This document shows positions 9,077 to 16,730 of a stretch of 64,000 bases of DNA, in pieces. Origin of the DNA: Paenibacillus_E sp052115445 (GTDB lineage: Bacteria > Bacillota > Bacilli > Paenibacillales > NBRC-103111); the NCBI RefSeq assembly GCF_052115445.1, contig NZ_JBFRGR010000001.1, positions 62,001 to 126,000 of the forward strand, written 5' to 3'. The stretch's first letter is position 1; each line of letters opens with the position of its first letter. The notes beneath the pieces were generated by a model. It saw nothing but the letters and a program-made list of their open reading frames with translations. It searched no databases and was not told the DNA's origin. Both the position numbers and the translations under genes were made by a program.

Positions 9077-9111
9077 AAAAAAAAAGGCCAGTTGCTTAAT
9101 TCGCACCTGAC
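9077..9111 (-). terminator. Intrinsic-terminator-like hairpin in the pilB leader
   Basis: Read on the minus strand, GUCAG-(G)-UGC pairs with GCA-(A)-CUGGC around a seven-base loop, followed by one C and nine consecutive U (plus-strand A run 9077-9085). It ends about 26 bases before the pilB ATG and 150 bases after the ydjM stop. It may end the upstream acyltransferase operon, act as an attenuator for the pilus operon, or both. I recognise no riboswitch consensus in 9112-9261. Confidence 0.6.
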
Positions 9112-9261
9112 TCATTTGCGCCTATGACAAGAGGTCAACCTATTATTAGAGGCACAAAATGGATATATGCTTTTATTTAAACATATCGTGAAATCTTTGG
9201 TCAATGTCAGTTTCATCCAAATCGCCAAATCCTTGCAATCACAGTGTAAGACACAACAAGA

Positions 9262-10257
9262 TCACACAAATGGCGGATCCCAAGCTTTTTTGTCCATACC
9301 AATCCGATCACTCACAACATTCATATCCTGATCCAGATGCACATCGACTCCGAAGCTCAGCTTGCGTTTATGCCAGAAACGCATATCCCGCCACTGTACT
9401 TCATATCCACCATTCTTCTCTTTCCAACACACATAAATGTGCTGAGCAAATTGTAAAAAAGCGCGCACACCATCTGTCCCCATCGTTGCTTTCACAATTG
9501 GATGTGATTGCTGTTGATTGTAATCCTTCTTACTATACTGCTCAAGAACGACCACCTGACCATGACGAAGCTCTCCTAAATAAAAGCTGGTATCACTTTC
9601 AAAGACAAACTGCCAATAGAACCAACTTAAACTCGGTACAAGACGACATACACCTGTAGGAATTTTCAACTCACTATGCACAAGCTTAATGAGCTTATTT
9701 CTTTGAGATTTTTGGAACCACACATAGATAAGCGATGCTGCAAAAATAAGAGCAAACATCTCCCCGATATGACTTCCGGCCATGCCTCCCCATACGGCAA
9801 ACCACAGGATCACCCCGCCAGCATGGAGCGTGAACAAGAATGGATCATACAGACACAGCGTATCCAAATGCACCCATTTTTTCGTAAAAGGCCGTAAGCA
9901 TTGCACACCGTATACATTGAAGGCATCCAGCCCCACATGGCATACAACAGCTAGGAACGTCCATAGGAATAGATGAAGGAAATTCTCCCAAACGCCGAAC
10001 ACAGCTGCGAGCGGTAAACTTATCACTAGTGGCCAGATCAATAGCGCTGGTATTGAATGCGTCACACCTCGATGTAATCGAACATAACTCGCATACCCCC
10101 GTAATCGGGCTAATGTATCTAGATCCGGTGCATGGGATCCAATCAACGTTCCAGCGAGAATAGCGTGACTTAATGCGGGTTGCTCCGAAACCACCGTTTC
10201 TAAACAAGCTAATCCTGCAAGGCTAACCCCAAACAATAAGTGGCTTGCTGTATCCAT
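9262..10257 (-). CDS. YdjM/YfhP-type membrane-bound metal-dependent hydrolase
   Basis: 331 aa membrane protein with about four to five hydrophobic segments between residues 1 and 170 and a soluble C-terminus. Family metal-site residues are visible: His-6 (ASHLLFG), His-42, Asp-45 and Asp-47 (GSHAPDLDT), His-62 and His-67 (LHRGVTHS). Relatives are YdjM of E. coli and YfhP of Bacillus; the substrate is unknown. It starts 28 bases after the acyltransferase gene with GGGGGGA upstream, so it is the last gene of a three-gene operon. Placement beside two acyltransferases suggests an action on lipid or a lipid-linked compound; this is inference. Confidence 0.85.
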   Translation of the reverse strand: MDTASHLLFGVSLAGLACLETVVSEQPALSHAILAGTLIGSHAPDLDTLARLRGYASYVRLHRGVTHSIPALLIWPLVISLPLAAVFGVWENFLHLFLWTFLAVVCHVGLDAFNVYGVQCLRPFTKKWVHLDTLCLYDPFLFTLHAGGVILWFAVWGGMAGSHIGEMFALIFAASLIYVWFQKSQRNKLIKLVHSELKIPTGVCRLVPSLSWFYWQFVFESDTSFYLGELRHGQVVVLEQYSKKDYNQQQSHPIVKATMGTDGVRAFLQFAQHIYVCWKEKNGGYEVQWRDMRFWHKRKLSFGVDVHLDQDMNVVSDRIGMDKKAWDPPFV

Positions 10258-10285
10258 TTATCGATTCCCCCCGTCCTTATGTCCA

Positions 10286-11200
10286 TTATGCTTCCTGAAG
10301 ACCGTTTTCCCAACGTTCATGAACGTTAAACCAGTAAAACCAAGAAGCAGGCTGCTCCCGAATAACCTGCTCTACGAAGCTATTCAATATCAGATTGGTT
10401 TCAACCCTTGCAGCTCGACCACCACTATTATCGTTGGCGTGTACAGAAAGCGGCTCACCCACCACAAGCCGGTGCTTGAAGCCATGGGAACGGAATCCAT
10501 AGAAAGGTACGATTGGAATTTGCAGCTCAAGCGCCAACATCGCCGTACCTTCAGGAGTACGAGTCACCCTGCCGAATAATTTCGACAATGGAAAGGAAGG
10601 CCGCCAGAAATCGCCAAGCAAGAAAACGACGCCTCCGGATTGTATATGTCTTTTTAAGCTGCGATATAATTCCAGTGGGGGAACGCTGTCATAATCTAAG
10701 CCTTTGCAACCTAATGCCGCGAACTTATCATATAAGGGCTTCAGTTCAGGGCTCCCCGCTGATGCGACTGTAAGACAATCAAACCTTCTCGTGAAGTACC
10801 AATAGTAATTGAAAAAATTCCCTACATGTGGTGTGTAAATAATAAACCCTTTCCCACTGGCTAACTGTTGCGCGGCATGCAAATGCTCCTCACCTTGCAA
10901 CTTGAATTCACTCGTAGGCAAGCGATCCGATTGGAAACAAATTTCGAATAGCGAAAACACAACATTTCGTACATAATCCCTTGTAAGAGATCTGACTTTA
11001 CGTTCCGACATCGGTCCTAAAACATCTGTCAGATTGTGTCTCACATTCTTTAGAAACCCGTTTCGTGAAATTAGATACCATATTGAAGCTATTCCCCAAC
11101 AAAGGAACGACAACATCCACAATGGAACAATGGGTAACACTCGCACCAGAAGACTTCGTTCTCCTTCACCTGAGGTTAACTTGGCGATCCATTCATACAA
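10286..11200 (-). CDS. LpxL/HtrB-like lysophospholipid acyltransferase family protein
   Basis: 304 aa. A hydrophobic N-terminal segment at about residues 22-45 anchors it to the membrane. The body follows the bacterial lipid A acyltransferase (LPLAT) fold: the KGFIIYTPHVGNFF block, GGVVFLLGDF, RTPEGTAMLAL and IPIVPFYGF. The family's H-x4-D/E catalytic pair is not intact: His-125 is followed four residues later by Phe-130. The start is TTG with GAGGTGG upstream. It lies 17 bases after the OlsB-like gene and 28 bases before ydjM. Gram-positive cells have no lipid A, so the acceptor must be something else, for example the product of its neighbour. Confidence 0.8.
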   Translation of the reverse strand: MYEWIAKLTSGEGERSLLVRVLPIVPLWMLSFLCWGIASIWYLISRNGFLKNVRHNLTDVLGPMSERKVRSLTRDYVRNVVFSLFEICFQSDRLPTSEFKLQGEEHLHAAQQLASGKGFIIYTPHVGNFFNYYWYFTRRFDCLTVASAGSPELKPLYDKFAALGCKGLDYDSVPPLELYRSLKRHIQSGGVVFLLGDFWRPSFPLSKLFGRVTRTPEGTAMLALELQIPIVPFYGFRSHGFKHRLVVGEPLSVHANDNSGGRAARVETNLILNSFVEQVIREQPASWFYWFNVHERWENGLQEA

Positions 11201-11217
11201 GGCAAGCCCACCTCATC

Positions 11218-11991
11218 TCACTCAGCATTGAGAAAATGACGTTTATATCGACGCGCCACCTTATCTTTTTGCAATATGATAAAAAAATCTATCGTCCCAA
11301 ACAGCTCATCATACGCAGGATCCCCACCAATTTCAGCTCCAAGCCACTGATATCCTTTCATCAAAGGCGGCAGTTTGCGAAACATTTCTTTCTCATTACA
11401 AGAGAGATCAATTTGAGCGAGGCCAGCAATCCGATGTGTTTCAAGGGGTTTAATCCCAAATCGATCCGTCAACACCTGTTTCTGCTTCAGCAGCGAATAA
11501 ATTTCATTTAAATCCTCAATCGTTGAAAAGTGTACACTCGCACATCCGATTAAATGAGTGAAATTGCGTTCACTAATATAGCTCGCAATCCCTTCCCATA
11601 ACATTTGTATAGTCCTTCCGCCGCGATAAGCTGGAGCAATGCAACTGCGACCCAGTTCCAAAGATTGTTGTCTCAGTTCTGACATTGCGCTTAAATTAAA
11701 TTCGGTTTCGGAATAAAATCCAATCCCCTCGCTTGCCCGATCACCTGGCAAAAGTCGATAAGTACCGATCACTTGATCGGTTTCAAGGTCTTTGACAATT
11801 AAGTGATCACAATATGGATCATAAGCATCACATTCCAGCTTTTGTTCATTCATCAACCGTAAATTTTTCTCTTCCTCCACAAATACTTGATATCGCAGTT
11901 GCATGGCTTGCTCAATTTCTTGTTCATGCTTAGCAAGCTTCACGATCAGCTTAGCAGGTTGTGGCGCCGCCAACAGAGGTACTCCATTCAT
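11218..11991 (-). CDS. OlsB-like GNAT N-acyltransferase (Acetyltransf_5 / hemolysin-like family)
   Basis: 257 aa. It has the GNAT-like fold of acyl-ACP-dependent N-acyltransferases: LRYQVFVEE near residue 33, ECDAYDPYCDHLIV, VIGTYRLLPG, ELGRSCIAPAYRGG (acyl carrier binding loop, about 130) and a C-terminal FRKLPPLMKGYQWLGAEIGGDPA block. OlsB transfers a 3-hydroxyacyl chain from acyl-ACP to ornithine to make lyso-ornithine lipid. GAGG precedes the ATG. It heads the operon with the LPLAT and YdjM genes. The substrate amino acid cannot be told from sequence; ornithine, lysine or glycine are all possible. Confidence 0.82.
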   Translation of the reverse strand: MNGVPLLAAPQPAKLIVKLAKHEQEIEQAMQLRYQVFVEEEKNLRLMNEQKLECDAYDPYCDHLIVKDLETDQVIGTYRLLPGDRASEGIGFYSETEFNLSAMSELRQQSLELGRSCIAPAYRGGRTIQMLWEGIASYISERNFTHLIGCASVHFSTIEDLNEIYSLLKQKQVLTDRFGIKPLETHRIAGLAQIDLSCNEKEMFRKLPPLMKGYQWLGAEIGGDPAYDELFGTIDFFIILQKDKVARRYKRHFLNAE

Positions 11992-12107
11992 TTTTCCTCA
12001 CGCCCCTCGACTAGAGTTTACAATTTCAGATTAACAAAGCTTTATTTTCTGTTGATTTGCTGGTTGTGAAGGTTTTGTAAGCATCATGACATTTGCTGAG
12101 AAAAATG

Positions 12108-12143
12108 AAAAAAAACACAATTCCCCAAAGGAGAATTGTGTTT
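12108..12143 (-). terminator. Rho-independent terminator of the SLH protein gene
   Basis: Arms 12113-12123 and 12133-12143 are exact complements (11 bp). On the minus strand the stem runs straight into a run of eight T. It lies 11 bases after the stop at 12154. Confidence 0.9.
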
Positions 12144-12153
12144 ATAGGACTCA

Positions 12154-15100
12154 TCAATTGATAAATTGTAAATAGATTAACAACCGTTTCAGCATGACAG
12201 CCGCTTGCGCTCGAGTCGCGAAGGCATTGGGATTAAGCTGTGTCTCCGTGACTCCTTGGATTAACCCTGTTTGCAGGGTAAACGCCATTGCTTGCCTAGC
12301 CCAGTTGTCGATGGCATGTTGATCTATAAATGGATTAAGAACTGTATCTTGTGCATAGCTTACTTGCTGGCTGCCTGTGACCTGAATCGTTCTATTGATC
12401 ATTGCAGCCATCTGCTCACGTGTCACTTGCAGTAGCGGTCGAAAGGTTCCGTCTTCAAAGCCTTCGATTAGTCCTGCTTTAGCCGCTGTGTTGACCATGT
12501 GCGAATACCAGTCATTGTCCTTAATATCCTTAAAACCAGAGGTTCCAGGAACGGTTTCGTTAGCTTCCATGCCTAGGGCACGGATGAGCAATGTAGCGAA
12601 TTCTGCACGAGATATTTCCTTCTCTGGTTCGAAATTTTGTTCATCTACCCCAGAAATGATCCTTTTGGAAGCAAGTTTTTCTACATCCTCACGTGCCCAA
12701 TGCGTCCTCATATCTTCAAAATGCTTATCTTTCTGAATGATCGTGTATAACCCACCATATTGGTCTTTAATGACCATCTTCCAAGCTCCATCACCACCGG
12801 TTAGGAGAGATGGAACGAAGGCGATCTCACCGGACTCCGCATTTAATCTTACAGCGGTCACATTGGTCGTGTAGGAAGTGCCAGGAAGAGCAATTGATCT
12901 CTCCACGGGCATGTTTTCATAATGACGAATCGCAACACCGCCTGCTTGGATTTCAAACTCGATTGGATTGGTCAGGAGCAAAGCAGTTTGTTCGGCGCTT
13001 GCTTTTTCTTTCAATGTTTCTGCAAGTTGACTTGGTTCATGTCGGATAATCACGGAGAAGAGTCCATTGGAACCTTCGGCTTCACTTACATGATTTTTGA
13101 AAAGACGCAATGGAATTGTAAACTGAATCGCGTTCATATCCAGTTGAATACTCCCATTCATATCNTGTAAATCATTAAAGACGTTGGATGCGAATTCGAC
13201 GACTGTCGTATCGTGATCATCTTTAATTTGTAAAAGCAAAGATGAGGCGGAACCCTCATTTATTGCGTTGAAAGCTTCCTTGAGCTCACCTTCATCAGCA
13301 TGGAATTTGGAGAGCATCATACCGTCAGGTGCCGCTTCACGGACACGCTGACTCGAAATTAGGAGAGCCTGAGAACCTGTTGACTTCAAAGCACCTGTTA
13401 ACGTGTAAGTTACGACGGGTCCAGTAGAGGACCAATTGTTTGCTACATCTCCCGCTTCCACTTTAAAACTCATGTTTATGCCAGCAGCTAAGCCTGATAA
13501 TTGCGTAGTAAGCTCACTAGCCCTCACCGTAGTCAGCAGTTCTGAATCTTTATATATCCGGTAGGAAGTGACCCCAACGTTGTCCGTTGCTGCCGACCAG
13601 GTTAAAGTGACAGAAGAACCGGAGCCTGGTGTTACCGTTACATTGGCACCATAGTTCCAGGTAGGAGCTAATATGTCTTTGAACCCTACTGTGACATAAA
13701 TCGTTGTCGAGATTCCATTATAAGTCGCGGTAATGATTGCACTCCCTGCGCTGACTGCTGTGATATAGCCGTAACTACTTACAGTAACGACAGAAGAATT
13801 TGAACTTGTGAAGCTCGTATTCGAGGTTACGTCATTGACATTAAACTGCGAATCATACGCATTGATTGTAAGATACTGTGTCCCATTTATCTCCAAGGAA
13901 ACTGTACTTTCATCTGCTTCTATTCGACTAACCGTGGTTGTCACACTCGCTGATGCTGTGAAACTACCATAATATGTTGTAATCGTCGTTACACCAGGCG
14001 AAATGCCAGTCACCAAGCCACTTGAATTTACACTTGCCACTGCTGGATTTGAACTCGTGAAGGTCAGGCCAGTTGTCAACGTTTGTGTGCTGCTGTTATT
14101 TTTATAGCCAATCACGTAGGGAGACCGTGTTGAGCCAGACTGAAGTGAATACGAATAGGAGTCGAAAGCTATCCGATTCAAATTCCCCAAAGTAGAAGAT
14201 ATCGTAATGCTGGCAGAAGTGGATTGGCCGTTATAGGTTACTGTTAAAGTTGTTGAACCTGCAGCAACTCCCGAGATAACGCCATTCGCATTGACTGTTG
14301 CCACAGCTGTATTTGCGATTCTGTAGCTAGCTCCAGATTGGATAGTAAATGTATTGCCATTCGCATAAACCCCTGTTAAGTAACTGGCTATCGTTCCAGT
14401 TGGTTGCAGGTTATAACCTTCATCATCCAAATACACGCGAGTAAGCGTTTGGCCATTGGGATTATTGTTTAAACCACCATCCGGACCATAGATTTGAAAC
14501 TCTGCAACGCTAGCATACCCTCCTGAGGCGACGCGCGTAGTTGTTAATCGAAAGTATCGTGCCGTGACATTCCCTTCATCCACATAACGCGGATCTCCCA
14601 CCTGCATACTCCCTGTTCGATCGGTAAAGGTATACCAGATGATACCATCTATTGAAAAATCAATTTTATAACCATATATATCCTGGATATTGGAATACGT
14701 CGTCTCAAAACGCTGCACATTGCGGAGTTGCCCCAGGTCCACAACCAGCCATTGCGGTAATGATGTGCTACTGGGTGCCCAACTGGATAACAATTGACCA
14801 TCCACAGCCTTATCAGAGCCCCAAGAACCCGAAAAACTTGATAGTGCAGCCGTTGTCTTATTTTGTGAGAGAAGTGTCAGAGCCTCACTCGTTGAATATA
14901 CGCGAAAATCAAACACGCTGGCTTGATCTCCTGGTGAGCCAACGCCTACTACTAGTAATCTGACGAATCTTGCTAGAACATCCCCACTGTCCGAATAAAA
15001 AGGGTAGTTAATGGCAGTATTCGCAGAACGATCTGCAAAAAGGCTCCAATTGATACCATCAATCGAGGATTCAATCTTGTAAGCATACGAGCTATTCGCA

Positions 15101-15396
15101 TGCTCAAACACAGTTTCAACACGTGAAACAAGAACGTTTTGCGAAAGGTCTACGGTTAACCATTGTGGAAGTTGTGAATTAGTTGCTAACCATTTGGTAT
15201 GAATGAAACCGTCCACTGCTTTACTTGCACTATATGTAGCTCCTGTAACAGATGACGCCATAGCAGATTTCCCCTGAGAAACTGGTATTTCAGAGGCATA
15301 GGCATCTCTTGATAGACATAAAATCCCAATAATGACACAGACAGAAATGAGTAACGCAAAATGGTATACAGTCACTCTGTAAACCGGATACGTCAT
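12154..15396 (-). CDS. S-layer-anchored surface protein: discoidin x2, Big_2 x3, Fn3, SLH x3
   Basis: About 1080 aa, exported. Order: a signal peptide ending near DAYA (about residue 37); two F5/8 type C (discoidin) domains at about 40-170 and 175-310, each with KAVDG, W-L-x-VDLGQ and FRVY/FQIY marks; three bacterial Ig-like (Big_2) domains at about 320-575 with S-x-G-x-I-x-G-V-A-x-G repeats; a fibronectin III domain at about 580-665; an unassigned region; and three SLH motifs at about 900-1080 that bind pyruvylated secondary wall polymer. It probably binds or displays glycan-binding modules on the cell surface. GGGGGG precedes the ATG at 15396. One codon contains an N at 13165. It appears to be a single-gene unit. 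Confidence 0.9.
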   Translation of the reverse strand: MTYPVYRVTVYHFALLISVCVIIGILCLSRDAYASEIPVSQGKSAMASSVTGATYSASKAVDGFIHTKWLATNSQLPQWLTVDLSQNVLVSRVETVFEHANSSYAYKIESSIDGINWSLFADRSANTAINYPFYSDSGDVLARFVRLLVVGVGSPGDQASVFDFRVYSTSEALTLLSQNKTTAALSSFSGSWGSDKAVDGQLLSSWAPSSTSLPQWLVVDLGQLRNVQRFETTYSNIQDIYGYKIDFSIDGIIWYTFTDRTGSMQVGDPRYVDEGNVTARYFRLTTTRVASGGYASVAEFQIYGPDGGLNNNPNGQTLTRVYLDDEGYNLQPTGTIASYLTGVYANGNTFTIQSGASYRIANTAVATVNANGVISGVAAGSTTLTVTYNGQSTSASITISSTLGNLNRIAFDSYSYSLQSGSTRSPYVIGYKNNSSTQTLTTGLTFTSSNPAVASVNSSGLVTGISPGVTTITTYYGSFTASASVTTTVSRIEADESTVSLEINGTQYLTINAYDSQFNVNDVTSNTSFTSSNSSVVTVSSYGYITAVSAGSAIITATYNGISTTIYVTVGFKDILAPTWNYGANVTVTPGSGSSVTLTWSAATDNVGVTSYRIYKDSELLTTVRASELTTQLSGLAAGINMSFKVEAGDVANNWSSTGPVVTYTLTGALKSTGSQALLISSQRVREAAPDGMMLSKFHADEGELKEAFNAINEGSASSLLLQIKDDHDTTVVEFASNVFNDLXDMNGSIQLDMNAIQFTIPLRLFKNHVSEAEGSNGLFSVIIRHEPSQLAETLKEKASAEQTALLLTNPIEFEIQAGGVAIRHYENMPVERSIALPGTSYTTNVTAVRLNAESGEIAFVPSLLTGGDGAWKMVIKDQYGGLYTIIQKDKHFEDMRTHWAREDVEKLASKRIISGVDEQNFEPEKEISRAEFATLLIRALGMEANETVPGTSGFKDIKDNDWYSHMVNTAAKAGLIEGFEDGTFRPLLQVTREQMAAMINRTIQVTGSQQVSYAQDTVLNPFIDQHAIDNWARQAMAFTLQTGLIQGVTETQLNPNAFATRAQAAVMLKRLLIYLQFIN

Positions 15397-15481
15397 GTCC
15401 ACCCCCCAGTTATGAAGCGTTTACAACTATTTTATCAGAAGCCCTATCAGTGCGTATAGGGCTTTAGATCTAATCTTCGAA

Positions 15482-15583
15482 CTATTCTGAATCTTTGTAC
15501 GACTTTCTAATTTCCTTAATCATAATGAAAAATATCGAGGATATAAAGATAGAAAGTAGCACTTCACCGAGTGTAATTCCCAT
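15482..15583 (-). CDS. Small single-pass membrane peptide (33 aa), unrecognised
   Basis: A 33-codon frame opens MGITLGEVLL, is followed by a hydrophobic helix to about residue 22, and ends in a charged tail (IKEIRKSYKDSE). GAGG lies seven bases before the ATG and GAAGG closer still. The layout (short N-terminus, one helix, basic-acidic tail) is that of many small membrane proteins in Bacillales. It sits alone between the SLH gene and rnz in a 300-base gap. No family is recognised; it could be a chance frame, but the ribosome binding site and topology argue for a gene. Confidence 0.5.
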   Translation of the reverse strand: MGITLGEVLLSIFISSIFFIMIKEIRKSYKDSE

Positions 15584-15650
15584 ACCTTCACCTCGATTTC
15601 CGTTGGTTTTGTTTAGTGTATGAGGTGAATGCAAGAAATTGACGTTGGAT

Positions 15651-15697
15651 ACAAAAATAAGCTTCTCCCAATAGAAATAAATGGGAGAAGCTTATTT
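15651..15697 (-). terminator. Rho-independent terminator of rnz
   Basis: A perfect 16-bp stem (15655-15670 with 15682-15697) and an 11-base loop lie immediately after the rnz stop. On the minus strand it ends in a T-rich run. Confidence 0.9.
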
Positions 15698-15700
15698 ATT

Positions 15701-16630
15701 TTACACTTTGCGAGGTATATCAAAGCTCCAGAAATCCCTTGCTAAGTGACTATTCGCGTGAATTTGTTGTGCCTGGTGAAGCAGTTCAGTTACACTATCC
15801 CCTTGATACCGCGAGCTAAGATGTGTCATGATCAGCTCATTCGCACCAGCCTCCTGCGCGGTTCGTGCCGCATCGGTCGATGTCGCATGATCGAAGGCAT
15901 AGGCTAGCTCCTGCTTATCCATGGCAAAGGTCGCTTCATGAACGAGAACATCGGCACCTCGAGCAAGGCGTTTAGCTCCATCGCAGTAGCGCGTGTCACC
16001 CAGGATAACAACCACACGACCTGGAACAGGCGCACCTAAGAAATCTTTCCCATGTATCGTTCGGCCATCCTCAAGCTGTACCGTGTGCCCTAGCTTTAAT
16101 TGGCCATAGATCGGACCTGCCGGTATTCCGAGTTCCTTCAGCTTTTCATTTAGAAGCTTGCCGGGTTGATCCTTCTCCACGATGCGAAAACCAAAACATT
16201 CAATACGATGCTCTAATCGAGCCGTTTCCACAAGAAAGCTTTCGTCTTCGAAAATAATACCCTCTTCATCAAGCTCGACAAGGTGCAGTGTATAACTCAG
16301 ATGTGCTCCGCTGATTTCCAGCGCAGTTTCTACGAATTGTTTGAGCCCCCGCGGACCATATAAGGTCAAAGGTGTATCTCCACCCAAGTAGGAGCGACTC
16401 GTTAATAATCCCGGAAGCCCATACAGGTGATCACCATGTAAATGCGTGATGAAAATTTTCTCCGTTCGTCCCAACTTCACCGGCGAGTTCAAAATCTGCT
16501 GCTGCGTTCCCTCACCACAATCAAACATCCAGTATGTTCCCCGTTCGTCTAATAAATTCAAGGCTATTGAGGTTACATTTCGTTGCTTGGAGGGCATGCC
16601 TGCCCCCGTTCCTAGAAAATACAAGTCCAC
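15701..16630 (-). CDS. rnz: Ribonuclease Z (tRNA 3'-end endonuclease)
   Basis: 309 aa metallo-beta-lactamase-fold enzyme that trims the 3' trailer of tRNA precursors lacking encoded CCA. The zinc motif HLHGDHLYGLPG is at about residues 63-74. Further ligands appear in LGDTRYC (about 208-214) and in HEATF. The H-L-S-S-R-Y block near the C-terminus holds the last His. The length is that of the short bacterial RNase Z (about 307 aa). The GTG start has a weak GGGG-type site. It follows metH by 100 bases. Confidence 0.95.
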   Translation of the reverse strand: MDLYFLGTGAGMPSKQRNVTSIALNLLDERGTYWMFDCGEGTQQQILNSPVKLGRTEKIFITHLHGDHLYGLPGLLTSRSYLGGDTPLTLYGPRGLKQFVETALEISGAHLSYTLHLVELDEEGIIFEDESFLVETARLEHRIECFGFRIVEKDQPGKLLNEKLKELGIPAGPIYGQLKLGHTVQLEDGRTIHGKDFLGAPVPGRVVVILGDTRYCDGAKRLARGADVLVHEATFAMDKQELAYAFDHATSTDAARTAQEAGANELIMTHLSSRYQGDSVTELLHQAQQIHANSHLARDFWSFDIPRKV

Positions 16631-16730
16631 AAGCCAAACCCCATTCTATCTCAATATCACATCGGCAAAACGGAAAGCGAGGATGCCGCGGAACAGGATC
16701 GTTCACACTCGCTACCTCGCTCTCGCAATC

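Noticed and set aside
9052..9078. Upstream TTG start for pilB
   Set aside because: It lies in the U tract of the leader hairpin with no ribosome binding site, whereas ATG 9051 has one at the right distance.
9112..9261. c-di-GMP riboswitch in front of pilB
   Set aside because: A terminator-like hairpin is present, but neither the class I nor the class II aptamer consensus is visible; kept only as an unassigned leader.
9204..9659. A 151-codon plus-strand frame
   Set aside because: Antisense to the ydjM-type gene, His/Ser-rich and without family features.
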